Below are positions 33,401 through 43,673 of a stretch of 64,000 bases of DNA, piece by piece. The DNA comes from Branchinecta lynchi (Eukaryota; Arthropoda; Branchiopoda; Anostraca; Branchinectidae). The notes under the pieces were generated by a model that was not told the DNA's origin, searched no databases, and saw only the letters and a program-made list of their open reading frames with translations. The position numbers and the translations under genes were made by a program. The stretch is taken from assembly GCA_023053575.1 (NCBI GenBank), contig JAKZAP010000015.1, positions 16,874,055 to 16,938,054 of the forward strand. The letters are read 5' to 3'. How positions within the stretch are numbered: the first letter of the stretch is position 1; each line of letters begins with the position of its first letter.

Positions 33401-36400
33401 TGGCTAGGCATGGGCACTGTTCTGTTTTTGCATTCAAACAGGAACAGGCAGAAACAGGTCACATAAGAACAGAAACAGAAAGAAAACAGGAATCTTGAAA
33501 ACAGGTCCTGTTCTGTTTTAACAGAAATGATGACTTTGAAAACAGAAACAGCTGTTAAACAGGCGAAAAAAAACAGAACCGGCTGTTTAAAACAGTTTTT
33601 TTTTTATTATTTGATATCCCGTATTTTTTATTTTTTTTATAGCAGAGTTCGCGTATAGTTTGCCCTGTACCAAGAAGTATCTTAAATAGTTCTTCCTTGC
33701 ACCGCACAGATGCCTTCGAGTTCTTTTCATAGAACAAGAAATATCTTGGTCCAGAATTCCAGCTGCCTTTATAAATGAATTACACTTTTTCCCGATGGAA
33801 AATGAGCCATGGAAGTTTTGTTTGTCTTAACAAGAAATTTTCGCATAGCCTACCTTTCCACTTGGATTGTTTGTGATAGTGATCGGTAATAGCCTAAAGT
33901 TTACAGAACAAACTCAAAGTTGGAAATTCCTGAAGCTTCACTTCGTGACAGTGGTTGGTGACGATGGTCATTTTTTTTTGTGAAGGGAGGGTCGCGAGAG
34001 ATGCATATTCAATCAGAATACCGAATAGCTTTTCCTCTGTGGTTTCTTTTGAGCATGGTCATAGAAGGATCAAAACGCGTGGATTTCTCGGCTGAATGTG
34101 AGTCTACTAATCTGCGAAAATCCGTGAAACGGAGTTTCACTTTCATCATCAAGTTGAAAAAAATCTCAACTTTTCCTTATAGAACTGAGGTTGTGCCAAA
34201 TATACTGTCAGGAATTCCAGTTATCGTTTGTTTACATCATGAACCGGTGCGGATGTTGTGATGTCGCTCAGCTAATTTCAGCCTTTCTAGCCTTTTTGAA
34301 GTTGAAAGTACTAGTCTTTTGAAATCACATTTAACTTCGCTGAACAGATAATACGTCGTGTGAGCCCTTCTTGGTGATCACATGTTCGGTTTTAGTGGAA
34401 AGTTCAATTATGAACACTCCACTCTTGCGGCGGCAATAGCCGGTTTTCCGTTCTCAGTTTTCACCGTTTTATTTTGGCATTCTTATCTCGTGAATCATGA
34501 CAGATACTAATTTGAAACTTGGTGTACTTGTGGGCCTTGGGGTCTAGTTGTGACTTTTGGGATTCAACCCCCGATACACTCTCGGTTCAAGGGCAATTGG
34601 TTACAATTCCCCCAGTGACTAATGTTTCCTTTAAAGTTTAACCTAAAAAGGCTGGGATAGGACAATCTAGTATTATCTAGTAAACCATCACTTATTCACT
34701 TAAAACAGCTTGAAGAGCCGCTGAAAATTCGTTACTTCGTTCTTCCAATATTCACAAATAATCGTTTTTCACATAGTGGAATTTCCGTGTGATTTGTGGT
34801 ACCTCTATGCGCTTGTATTTTTGTTGCACGCCTTACAAGAGAGATTTATGATTTTTCTTTTGTTCCGGCACTAAACAATCTTCACCAATCTTACCACTGA
34901 CCAATGAAAAACAGCGTTTGTGTTTAGATTAAAATTTCCCGAGTCATAGTAGAATTTGCGTCGTGGGGACGGCCGCACATATTCTGAACGTCATAACTAG
35001 AGCAGATAGTGGAAAATAAAAAATTCCTTTTGTAGAATCCCAATGATTCAGTATGTTTAATTAAATGACACAAAAATTAGTTGGCTTTTCAGTTAAATTT
35101 TAAAGGCTTACCACCGTTTTGCGAGTTATGTGCAACTGGGCCCGGATTGCCAAGAGTAAATTGCCTGACCAAATTCGCGAAATTGCTAAACATGCCTGGT
35201 ACTAAAGTGAAAATTTGGAATGCGTGAACATCATTGTCCAGATGGGTCTTTGGACCCACCCAAAGACCCATCTAGATGTATCTTTCGGTGAGACTCCCCC
35301 CCCCCCCCCCCACATCCAAACGCTGGCAACTGGGCCCATATTGACCAATGAATTAAACGTCAAGGGCGAATGGTTATTAGGCTGTTCGTACACAATATAT
35401 GGTACAGAGATGGGCGAATCTGAATCCTGATTGGGATTCGTCCTTTTGGCCGGATTCGAATCTTCTGCTTCTCAGGCTGGATTCAGATATGGACTCGGAT
35501 CCAAACCCTCAATCTTACGAATCCGCTCAAATTTCTATTCTACATCCTTTCAGTTTCCGTTTTCCGAATTTTTACACAGTGGGCTTTAGACAATCAAATT
35601 GTTTGGTGTCCACCACCAAATATGTTAAGTAATCTATCACATTATCTGATTACCTGAAATGTCAGTTTTGTTAAGGTCGGATTCGAATCCGGATTCGACT
35701 TCGGATTCGAATACTTAGCATGAAATGGTGGATTCGGGCTCGGATTCGTACCTAGCCCTGGATTCGGATTCGAATCCTTTCATGATCGGATTCGCCCATC
35801 TCTGATATGATATACGTTTTACTTTTACACATCACGTTTGAGCGCTTGCGCACTTGTTCATATTGGACCCGAAGACTGATTCTGCCACAAAGGGTCGGAA
35901 AGCTGCAACAGTAGTCTAAGACCTAGCTGACTACGTATCCATTTAGCTCAGTCAAATGCAATTTGCCGTTAGCTTGAGCTGAATAAATATCTACAGTATC
36001 TGAAGTTCCCATTTTTTGCTGTTGTTCCTACTGTTGCTTGATTTTTGCTCAATATTTTTGATAGCCGTCATCGCATCCACAATTCGCGTGGGTCACTGGT
36101 AAGGTTGACAAATTGGCCTCTTTTGGAATGTGGCATTTCGAAATGATGGAAATCTTGAGTTAAAAGATTTGTTGTACTGATAAGGCGGGTTGTCCCCAAA
36201 AAACAGATTTGGCTGTTTAAACAGGTAAAAAAAAACAGGAACAGGGCAAAACAGGATACACCAAAACGGAACAGAACAGGTGAGAAAAAAACAGCTGGCT
36301 TCAAAACAGCTGTTCTGTTTATTTTGGGTCCCTGAAACAGAAAACAGTAAACAGCAAAACAGGAGGAAAAAAACAGAAACAGAAACAGAAAACAGGAACA

Positions 36401-39400
36401 GTGCCCATGCCTAATCGTGGCATACAGCTAATTTACAGTTTCATAACAATCATAAAGCACACAACATTTAAATGAAAAAAAAAAAAAAAAAAAACTTGTT
36501 ATGCTTTCTTCACGGTGGTGTAAAAGACGGAACAAAAGATGAATATAAGAAAATAGTTAAAGTTAAACTGAAAAGCCAACTTATGTTTGTGTAATTTAAC
36601 TGAATACACTGAATAACTTGGATTCTGCAAAGGGAATTTTATTTTCCACTATCTGCTCTACTTATGACGTTCAGGACATCTGCGGCCGTCCCCACAATGT
36701 AAATTCTACTATGAGGCAGAAAATTTTAACCTCAACACAAACACGGTTTTTCAGTGGGCAGTGGTGAGCTTGGTGAAGACTGCTTATTCCTTGAACAAAA
36801 AAAAATATTTCTGGTAAGGCACACAACACAGATATAAGAGCATAGAGGTAGGACAAATCACACGAAAATTCCACTATTTGAAAATCGATTACTCGTGAAT
36901 AGCAGAGCAACGAAGTAACGCATTTTCAGCGGGTCTTCAAGCCAATTTATGCGAATAAGTGATGGGTAACTAGACTGTCCTATTCCAGCCCTTTTCAGTT
37001 AAACTTTAACAGAAATTCGCTACTTAGTGAAATTAAGTTTTAAATCAAATTAGTTTAGGGTGTAATTGACGGTATGTAAGGAATTTTAATGTTTGACAAA
37101 CATTAATATGCCAGGTGGGGACATTAGCTCACTCGTTTGTTGGGAGCAGGAAAAAACATAAACGCTTTACTATAGCCTACTGTATGAATTTATGTCTTCC
37201 CTTGTACCCAGCTTTTTTCCTTTTTGTAATTTGGCCCATATTAATACATTGGGGTCCTGCGAGGTAGAACACTTACTTCCAGGCTTCATTTAACTGCGTC
37301 AGAGGTCGTCCTGGGTCTTCATGTACTGACTTGGGGCAGAGTGTGGCGTGGTAAGACTCAGCAGCTTTCACCCGACATGTTTCTGAGCAGTATTCAGCCT
37401 AAAACGTTCCAACGCCAATTATTTACTTTAATTACCTTATTCGCACTTCGGCGACAATTGGCCATTTTCACGTTCAGCGCTTCCAAGCGGACTAGTTTCT
37501 GTTAATCCCCCTATGCTTCACCGTCAGCGCTTGGTTTAGACATGGTAAACCACAAGTTAGTGAGGGGATAACCTGTCATCTGTGTCCCAGGTAACGGAGT
37601 TTTCGCATATGTTTCAGCAGCAAAAAGTGAAAGTGACCCACTACCCTAAGGATCCGAGTTTTTACTATGTCTACACAAGCGTTGGTTATGAGGCAATGGG
37701 GGACTAACAGAAATTAGTCCACTTAGGAGCGCTGAACGGTAATAAGGCCAATTGCCGAGATCTGGCTAGACGTCACTGGGCCTGGGAAAAGGCTTAAAAC
37801 AGGCAAGGGAGAGGATAAATTTTTTTAAACAAAGCCTAGCTTTACAGCTTTGAATACTGGAACATAAACAGTAAACAGTGCGAGGTGGGCTTTAACAAAA
37901 CCTGGCTACTTACTTATTTTCTTAGAAAAATATCGCACTGTTCAAAGTTAAATAACTGTTCAAAGAACATACCAATACTGTCACCATAATAATGTACCAG
38001 TAAAAAGATATTCCAAGGGCGTTGCACGGATGTAAGAGTGATGGAGGTTCAAGTACAAGCAGGTCTATTGCAGAGCCTGTACCGAAACTTCAACCTGTGA
38101 CTGCTTCACATGCTCGATGTGAGCTTAGTTTTGTGCCCTCGTTTGTTCAGATGTTTAATGCCGGGTTAATTTAGGCTGCAAAATAGTTATTTACATTGTT
38201 TTGTTTAAGTGTTTTAATATGTATATTTTACTTTTGTATTTTATTCATACTCCGCTGTTACGCAAAAAGCGGGTCATAAATAAATAAATAAAAATAAATA
38301 AATTATTAATTGTATACGTTGTACCTTTGCGTATGTTAATTTTGGCTCTTCGACTGACATAAATGTTTATCTTATGACAACAAAAACTCGTAATCGGCTC
38401 TGTCCGTCCGTCGCATGTTTTTCGAATAAAGTGAACTGAATTGAACTGAACTGCAGTACTGATGTTGAGACAGTACTTGAAAGTCCGACCTGCATTGTCA
38501 TCTCATGTTTGCATGAAGAACCACAGCAACTGAAATCCTCTAACCAAATTATTGGTTCATGGCTGAAGGAAAGGCTATAGGCGTACTGTCTCTTGAGGAG
38601 TCCCCGCGTTTTTGTTTGTCCCGGGGACTCACTCCCCGTATTCTCGCGAGTCCCCATGGACGGGGAATGCTCTGATTATCATCACCATCATCAAAAAGGA
38701 CTCCCTTTCAGATTCAGAGGGGAATCAATTTTTCCTGGTGGTGGTGCAATGTAAAATTAATTAAAAATAATCAGAGTAAACAAAACCAAAAATAAAGTGG
38801 CTCCAGACTAATTTCGTCAACTGCATATCTATTTTTCGAACAAAATCCATGCTGGAAGCATTCCCCGTGTTCTCGCTGTTTCTGCCCACGGAGTCCGGGT
38901 GGAGTGACTCCCTCTATTCTCGCCGTTACCTCGATTTCCCGAGGAGTCCTCGGGGAACGGCAAGAATACGCCTTATGTGCTTTAAGGGAGAGAAGAGCAT
39001 ACTTAGAAACAAGGTCTATAATATGGCATTTGCAAGCCTAGTTCAGAGGATGAAATATAGAATTTGTCTTTTCGTGGGTTTGTTCAGATCATTTGTAAGC
39101 AAACCCTTTGAGATAAGAATGATCAGACCCTCGGAAATTACGAGAATTTGTCGTTTGGTAAAAAGTATTTTATTTTTTAACTTGGCTGTTATGATAGGCA
39201 CTTTAAAGGGGCTAGAAATTCATCTATAAGCAAAACCCTTGAGAAAAAAAAATAATAGGCCCTTATCCTTTGATCTAAAGTATTTTTCGCAGTTAAGATG
39301 CGCACTTTAAGGGAGCTAGAAATTCATTTGCAAGCTAAACCTTTGAGGCAAAAATGATCATGGGCTCATGGCGATCATGAAAATGTATAGTTTGCTTAAA

Positions 39401-40810
39401 AGTGTTTTTTTAACTTTGCGGTTAAGATTAGCACTTCAAGGAATGGTCGGATTTGGAAGTGACGACTTCTAAGCTAATCTTTGTCGAATATCTATTTTCC
39501 AGCCAAGTTTCATCATCCTATCACATCTGGAAGTACAGTACCTTAACTTGCAATCACCAGAATTCCGGACCCATCCTCTAACTCCTCCCCCCCCCCCCCA
39601 ACGTTGTCGGTCAGTCGGCGCGATTTTTCGTAAAAACAATTGATTTTTGTTTTGTTTTATTGTGTAAACCGTTCAACTAGAGCAGATGCGTGTCTTTCCC
39701 AGCAAGTTTCACTCCATTCTAACCGTTTCTATATATTTCAAGTCTTCCCCTCTCAAATCCCCCACAGCTGTCGAATCCGGCCCGGACTTCAGTGGGACAT
39801 CAGACATGTCATCTATTCAGTTATTAAGTTTCATTCCAATCCGATCACCCGTTCGAAAGTTACGCACTACAAAATTTTCCGGATTCTCCCTCCCTCCACT
39901 CTCCCCCAGATCGTCGGATCGGTAAATTCATCATTTCGAAGTTAGTTTGGTCGCGTCCCTGATATGCCTAGCAAGTTTCATCGTCCTAGCACATCTGGAA
40001 GTACCCTAACTCGCAATCGTGGGGCTGACAGACGGAATTGCGATCGGTATATGGCACTTGAGCCAAAGGCTGCAAGTGCCATATAAAATTTTGAACTGAA
40101 ATAAAGTAAAAAAGTATCAACTCTAAGCAATTAGACAATTGTGTAAAAATTGGGAGAACAAGTGATTTTTTTTTAAATCTCAAAGCCTTCGTCTGCCTTC
40201 GTCTAAAATAATCTACACAATCCCAAGCTTATTTGCAACTAAGAACAGAAAATGCTGGTGACAAAGGATCCTTCACAGACATTTTTTAAATACTAAAAAA
40301 ATTACAAGCCCCAACTATCATCAAAAATAATTTGTTAGCTCTGTAATCCACTGTTTTTCCTTTCTGTTATTGAACAAATGAATGCAATTTTCTTCCCAAA
40401 ATAATACAAAAAATGCGGAGTCTGGACAACAAAAAGACAGAAACACATGACAAAACATCTGAAACACACAGACATACTGTATGTGTTTACTATGTTTTTT
40501 ATTCTCCTATTTCTGGAGGAAATAAACTATTTGAACTGAACTGAATTTGAATACAACTCACCCCACATTCAGGACACACATCATGTTCTTCCTTTTTAGT
40601 CGAAGATAATTCAGGGTGAGGCAACTGAAAGCTTTTCTTCCCAGTGAGCCTCCTCACATTTTCTTCTGCTGTTTCCAGAGGCTTCATGCAATGGTCACAA
40701 GCCAAGTATTTGTAGGTCTTGTTCCATGAAAACTGGCAGCTCACAAGTGCTTCTTCCGATAGGATTTCTGCATCTTCATCAATGTTTCTGGATGCATACA
40801 GAGATCGCCC
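21314..40810 (-). CDS. SMYD5: SMYD5-like SET/MYND-domain protein, 8 exons found, first exon missing
   Basis: Host gene on the minus strand. Coding exons in transcript order: 40810-40562, 37398-37277, 33259-33151, 31913-31785, 31208-31031, 27689-27578, 26378-26268, 21416-21314. All junctions are GT-AG and all phases agree, giving 370 codons plus stop. Domains in order: split SET start ([10 protein letters not shown]), MYND-type zinc-binding region (CDHC, CPECG, YCSETC, YH..LC), helical insert, SET core ([33 protein letters not shown]) and post-SET CKCPKC with an acidic tail. SMYD5 is a lysine methyltransferase acting on histone and ribosomal substrates. The N-terminal coding exon, before GRSLY, was not found. 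Introns total about 18 kb, mostly transposons. Confidence 0.93.
21417..22304. other. SMYD5 intron with diverged internal repeats
   Basis: Phrases such as AATTCTCCTTTTTTT and GTCAGAATCGA recur two to three times in 21590-21800, on both strands. No gene seen. Confidence 0.4.
22305..22849. repeat. Tandem pair of CCCGATG-family MITE copies
   Basis: Two direct copies (22305 to about 22603, and to 22849) share TACTATGCAATAGCAAAG, GTAGTATCCAGTAGCATCC and a TTTTTCAYCGGG right end. The second copy lacks the left end. Confidence 0.75.
22960..23470. repeat. Dispersed repeat, first copy, split by a foldback MITE
   Basis: ATTTGGTTCGTTAGTTTGG, CAAGATATATTGCCACCATC and CAGCGTCTTTTCTTCCCAAT blocks are collinear with 47460-47775. 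The foldback element at 23089-23292 interrupts this copy only. Confidence 0.75.
23089..23292. mobile_element. Foldback MITE
   Basis: Arms of about 60 bp: GAGCGTATTTTACGCACG...GAGCTTG and its inverse CAAGCTCAAAACGTACG, around a centre with GCAATACGGACGT / ACGTCCGTATTGC. Ends TGGTGGGTTTACA / TGTGTAAATGGACCA. Absent from the paralogous repeat at 47460. Confidence 0.75.
23530..24039. other. Intronic sequence, no gene
   Basis: A poly-C run (23561-23580), then AT-rich DNA. Nothing supported. Confidence 0.4.
24040..24425 (-). pseudogene. Non-LTR retrotransposon 3' end
   Basis: Minus strand encodes [18 protein letters not shown], the usual C-terminal end of CR1/Jockey-type reverse-transcriptase ORFs. 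It is followed by a non-coding tail shared with 13296-13520. Truncated at the left of its coding part by a MITE at 24442. Confidence 0.7.
24442..26047. mobile_element. CCCGATG-family MITE holding a large repeat insertion
   Basis: Left end CCCGATGAAAAATGTGTAGCC and right end TTTTTCATCGGG. Internal MITE sequence stops near 24670 and resumes at 26000 (TTTTTCGTACTACTTCATAG). Confidence 0.75.
24690..25990 (-). repeat. Inverted relative of the 4659-6909 repeat element
   Basis: Units with GATGAAACTTGGCAGG, CCCCGATCCGACCATC and poly-G runs, the reverse complement of the units in the Polinton insertion. Starts with GTCCGTCAGTCGGTCTGTC. Non-coding despite several short ORFs. Confidence 0.7.
26268..26378 (-). 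CDS. SMYD5: SMYD5 SET-core exon (EEIFISYLD)
   Basis: Bounded by TTATTCTTCAG and GTGAGTCC, phases 2 and 2. Encodes [20 protein letters not shown] and the [12 protein letters not shown] segment typical of SMYD5. Confidence 0.93.
26890..27218 (+). repeat. Non-LTR element 3' end with TACT repeat tail
   Basis: Ends in a small hairpin region (CTCCGCTTTCTGAAAACGGCGGG) and TTATAAATAAATTACTTACTT repeats. A similar end lies at 38160-38320. A 66-codon ORF (26910-27110) inside it has no recognisable product. Confidence 0.5.
27578..27689 (-). CDS. SMYD5: SMYD5 SET-core exon (NHSC)
   Basis: Bounded by CTTTTTCAG and GTAAGTCC. Encodes [20 protein letters not shown], with the NHSCEPNA cofactor/catalytic-site motif of SET domains. 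Phases 1 to 2 match both neighbours. Confidence 0.94.
27838..28273. mobile_element. hAT-type MITE with CAGAGATG...CATCTCTG ends
   Basis: Terminal CAGAGATG and CGCCCATCTCTG, with many internal GGATTCGAATCC-like palindromes. Related to 31940-32359 and 35405-35804; a left end only is at 28416. The target duplication is decayed here. Confidence 0.65.
28570..29510. other. Intronic sequence, no gene
   Basis: No coding or RNA feature that I can support on either strand. Confidence 0.4.
29515..29690. repeat. Fragment of the GATACCA foldback family
   Basis: CCAATCTGACAAAATTTGATG, CAGATACCA and CAAATACCATGGTATCTGC match the arms of 19030-19835. Confidence 0.75.
29909..30188. mobile_element. CCCGATG-family MITE, diverged
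   Basis: Left end CCCGATGAAAAAGTGTAGGCTG, internal GTAGCATCCAG and CTTGCCA-like blocks, weak right end TTTGTCATAGGG. Confidence 0.6.
30190..31030. other. SMYD5 intron, no gene
   Basis: Contains an isolated GAGCGTGTTCC end (30489) of the TGA-flanked family. Otherwise unremarkable. Confidence 0.4.
31031..31208 (-). CDS. SMYD5: SMYD5 SET-core exon (GFRSLFAL)
   Basis: Bounded by TTTCTTTCTAG and GTATGTGC. Encodes [27 protein letters not shown] and an acidic helix, the diagnostic middle region of SMYD5. Phase 0 to 1. Confidence 0.95.
31341..31725. mobile_element. Foldback MITE with CCAAGAACAAATAAG ends
   Basis: CAAGAACAAATAAGCACCAG (left) and CTGGCTTACTTGTTCTTC (right) form inverted arms with AACCTCCGTCT / AGACGGAGGTT. 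Lies between two SMYD5 exons. Same termini as 41098-42615. Confidence 0.7.
31785..31913 (-). CDS. SMYD5: SMYD5 exon (HKLLGEQF)
   Basis: Bounded by TTCATTTTCAG and GTACGGTA, phase 0 to 0, 43 codons. Encodes [19 protein letters not shown] and the helix LRSLVAEAF. Confidence 0.92.
31940..32359. mobile_element. hAT-type MITE, CAGAGA...TCTCTG
   Basis: 420 bp flanked by AGGCGGAG / AGGCGAAG (7 of 8 bases). Internal GGATTCGAATCC palindromes shared with 27838-28273 and 35405-35804. Begins 26 bp upstream of a SMYD5 acceptor site. Confidence 0.8.
32530..32990. repeat. Composite repeat: GGTCCTCGTCAGGCTG block and hairpin-family fragment
   Basis: 32530-32670 resembles 51893-52030 (CTTGAGCCCAA, GGTCCTCGTCAGGCTG). 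32750-32985 is a short relative of the 4659-6909 element, ending in GACCGACC-type repeats and the TATGGCAC...GTGCCATATA hairpin. Confidence 0.6.
33151..33259 (-). CDS. SMYD5: SMYD5 exon ([11 protein letters not shown])
   Basis: Bounded by TACTTGTAG and GTAAGGG. Completes the Lys codon split with the exon at 37277 and encodes [20 protein letters not shown]. Phase 2 to 0. Confidence 0.94.
33405..36413. mobile_element. 3.0-kb hAT-like element with perfect 8-bp duplication
   Basis: Termini TAGGCATGGGCACTGTTCTG and CAGTGCCCATGCCTA, flanked by ATCGTGGC on both sides (33397-33404, 36414-36421). Both ends carry arrays of AACAGAAACAGG-like words (33420-33600 and 36190-36400), inverted relative to each other. 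No transposase ORF is visible; a MITE (35405-35804) is nested inside. Sits in a SMYD5 intron. Confidence 0.88.
35405..35804. mobile_element. hAT-type MITE nested in the 3-kb element
   Basis: 400 bp, CAGAGATGGGCGAATC and GATTCGCCCATCTCTG ends, flanked by ATATGGTA / ATATGATA (7 of 8). Confidence 0.82.
36560..37020 (-). repeat. Inverted relative of 34640-35100
   Basis: TTTCCACTATCTGCTCTA, GGCCGTCCCCAC and TCTTCAAGCC blocks are reverse-complement matches to sequence inside the hAT-like element. Preceded by an A run (36476-36494). Non-coding. Confidence 0.65.
37277..37398 (-). CDS. SMYD5: SMYD5 exon with MYND cysteines
   Basis: Bounded by CGTTTTAG and GTAAGTGT. Encodes [21 protein letters not shown], completing the MYND-type zinc region begun in the previous exon, then QLNEAW. 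Phase 0 to 2. Confidence 0.94.
37400..38160. other. SMYD5 intron, no gene
   Basis: A diverged inverted repeat is visible (TTGGCCATTTTCACGTTCAGCGCTTCCAAG at 37460 against GGAGCGCTGAACGG...GGCCAATTG at 37725). Nothing coding. Confidence 0.45.
38160..38450 (+). repeat. Non-LTR element 3' ends
   Basis: CTCCGCTGTTACGCAAAAAGCGGG then TCATAAATAAATAAAT, similar to 27180-27218. A second LINE-type tail AATAAAGTGAACTGAATTGAACTGAA lies at 38427; a like tail is at 40520-40550. Confidence 0.55.
38575..38975 (+). mobile_element. TIR element with AGGCGTA ends, copy 1
   Basis: Ends ATAGGCGTACTGTCTC and AAGAATACGCCTTA are inverted. Internal GAGGAGTCCCCGCG, CATTCCCCGTGTTCTCG and GACTCCCTTTCAGATTC. Collinear in reverse with 46478-46900. 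Confidence 0.75.
39440..40085 (+). repeat. Relative of the 4659-6909 element with terminal hairpin
   Basis: CCAGCCAAGTTTCATCATCC, CACCCGTTCGAAAGTTACGCA and CCTGATATGCCTAGCAAG phrases, a poly-C run, and the end hairpin TATGGCACTTG...CAAGTGCCATATA (40051-40084). Confidence 0.7.
40562..40810 (-). CDS. SMYD5: SMYD5 exon with SET start and first MYND cysteines
   Basis: Bounded by ATTTTTTAG and GTGAGTTG, phase 0 at both ends, 83 codons. Encodes [13 protein letters not shown], then [19 protein letters not shown], a LTGK loop and VCPECG. This is the most upstream SMYD5 exon I can find. Confidence 0.93.
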
Positions 40811-41097
40811 CTAAAAAATATATAATAAAACAAGAGTATAACAACAATATAATGTAACTGATAGGCCACTAGATTCCACAAAGTTTATTTTAACACTGGT
40901 CCTGCTGCACCGAGGCTCCCTAAAGAGTTCTTTAAAGCATTCACTTCAGATGAAAGAGCTGTACTCTCTTTATATGCAGCCTATGTGCTGCTAATGATCG
41001 GTGAACACGTTAATTCTAGTCTAGAAAACTACGCTACATGTGTTATTTTTCACCATGGTAGACTACTCAGCAGTGGTCTTCTTTTTCATCAGTTTTA
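40811..41097. other. SMYD5 intron, no gene
   Basis: No feature recognised; the missing first exon should lie to the right of 40811. Confidence 0.4.
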
Positions 41098-42615
41098 CCA
41101 AGAACAAATAAGAGCAAGAACTGCTGTCTCCCTATATCTGTCACACAACCAAGCTGAGACGAGTCGACTCCCGACGCAAACGAGCGGAGGTGGATCTTAC
41201 CCGGGACATCAAAAGTCGTTACCTCTACAGAGAAGGTGTAACGCAGTAAACCACTGAGGAAGAAAAATCGAATGGAGGCAGCAGTGATAAGCCTGTTCAC
41301 ACTGGGCTGGGCGGGCGCTGAAACAGCGGTTGCCGGCTCATTGATTCAGACAAGCTTTCGGGGGCTGACAAGAAAATTCCTAAGAATATCAAAATATACA
41401 GAAACTGCCATTTGATGCAAAGCAGATTTTACAAATGCGTCAAATTTAGTTAAAAGTACGACAAACTGTGTATATATCTTATTGAAAAACCCAAAGGCCG
41501 TATACAGGTAACGTAAGATATATGGTAACGTAAATTGTATCTTTTCGGGGTCAATTCAATTAAGTAGTGTCAATATCCAGAACAAGAAGAGATAAATTTC
41601 ATACCAGGTATTTGCTCTCATATGAGAATATCAGATGAAAACAGGCAGATTCTTAAAAAAAAAAGGCCGTGTTTCAGGTTTAATAGGCTAAGTGGAAATG
41701 AACAAATATTACGCAGACGGAATAGGCTTCTACTCTGACAAACTAACCAGAAACGTTTTGAACTGAATTTAAAAAAAAAACTAGGACTTCTATGTGGGTC
41801 CTAGACAAACTAGAACCCATGTGGCAAGGCCTCAGTACGAAAACCAAAGACTTTCTTTGATGGGAAAATACACCGTTGACATCGAATTCTTTGTAATTAG
41901 TGAACTAAAAGACAAACGAGATAGACCAAGTTGAGGTGAACTTTCGTCTTTCGATTAACTACTGAATAGAAATCTAACTCACTAAATTGAAATGTATACA
42001 ATTATACATTTCGGAAAAAAAGAAGAAAAAACACAAAATATACACTGACCTACTGGTATTATTTTGACTATTCCATGCTATTCTACCATTTCGGTAATTT
42101 CAGTAATCCTCGAAAGCCTTAATTACGTTACTCTTAGTTTACACTCGTCTGACAAAGTTAATACTACAGATGTTGAAACTCAATGGGTCATGACTTCAGT
42201 GAGTGTGCTTCAAATCCCGGTTTGCATTGTATGGTTCTCCCGAGAGACATAAAAAGGGAATGTCACAAGGGATTAAATCTGTATACGTATGGTCATGGTG
42301 TAACAAAAGCGACTATGAATGACCATCGTCAAGTTCGCTTTTTGTTTTTCGCATCACTAATATTCACTAATCAGACGCCAGCGTCTACTCAAACAAAATC
42401 AACGCTGTTTCCTTCCCGTGTGAACAGGCCAGAACATCCGCCTCGCTAGTGGCTACGTTGTTTTCTTCGTAAATGACTTAACGGCGGAGAGTCGGAGACC
42501 AACGAGTATACACGGGCGACCAAGAAATGGGTCCACCTCCGCTCATTGTTGTCGGAACATTTATAGTCGGTGGATGGACGAGAGACCATTGTTCTTACTC
42601 GTTATTTGTTCTTGG
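41098..42615. mobile_element. TIR element with CCAAGAACAAATAA ends, TTTTA duplication
   Basis: Left CCAAGAACAAATAAGAGCAAG and right TTATTTGTTCTTGG are inverted and flanked by TTTTA (41093-41097, 42616-42620). A second inverted pair inside, GCCTGTTCACAC (41290) and GTGTGAACAGGCC (42419), suggests a nested element. No transposase ORF. Confidence 0.75.
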
Positions 42616-42620
42616 TTTTA

Positions 42621-43670
42621 CCTAGCTTACTCATCCTTTTTAGATAGGAATGCTACTACATAAATAACTCAAGAGCCTTAGGTCATTGAAACATGATTCT
42701 CCTGAACTTTCGCTTTAGTCTGAGCTCAATTTTCCCTCCCTAACTGCTACATATCCAACTCTTGATTAGAAAAACACTAATTCCTACAGGACCAGACCTA
42801 CATCACATATGATTTAATCCCAAGTCGCACTTTAATTCTGGTGCACACAGAAAATTCTGAGAATCACGACATCACATCGCGGATAAGTCTGCTGCCATTT
42901 TTTTTTTCTGATTCTTAGTTAAAATGGGTGTTAGTTTTTTGCACTGGAAATTTTGCAAATGGATTATAAGAGAGATTATGAATAGACGCTCAAGTACTAA
43001 GAATAGGCAATTTACTGGTATAGCCATTGATGATATTCAGTCCTTGGTATCAACAAATTTGTCTAGGCAAGTCCAGGTAGTTTTATACAACTTGATTTAC
43101 ATGAGATTATAAGTATAAAATAAAACTGTTGGGATATTTCCACTGGTGGCCTTGTTAAATAACTGCTTCAGTCCTGGATGCAATGGTATATTTTGAACGT
43201 TTTTGGAAGCAGTTTTGATGGAAACCAATAGACAAATCGATAGGAAAAATATTCCCTGCAATTTGTCTTTTAGCTTTACAAAAAATCAGGAAATGCGCAC
43301 TAATGCTTGTTGTGGCTACCCTATTTTAGATCCACTGGAGACTACTCCAAAGAGTTATAACTCATTTTTAGACGTACGCACGGGGTTCACTGATTTTTCC
43401 TCAATGGTGCAGATTACCAGAGCAAGGCCAGGAAAATGGTTTTGTCTTCTGATGTTCATGGGAGATCACTAGCTCAGGACGGGTACCCAACCTCGAATTT
43501 ATATGACCTCAAACTTGGCCTGAAAATACTACAAGCAAACTTCGGTTCAGTCCTAAATTTACCCTATGTCATTCAGGGTGTATTTTTTTACTGTCAGGAC
43601 CTTGTTAGGACCGTACTGATCTTTCATCTTAAACTTTTTGAGCAAAGTTTGTTGTTGTAAAATTCGAGGA
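42621..43670. other. No gene seen
   Basis: AT-rich non-coding sequence on both strands; the open frames are short and lack family motifs. Confidence 0.4.
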
Positions 43671-43673
43671 GGG

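Noticed and set aside
38849..39229. 126-aa plus-strand ORF
   Set aside because: Its first third is the AGGCGTA repeat element and the rest shows no family pattern; chance open frame.
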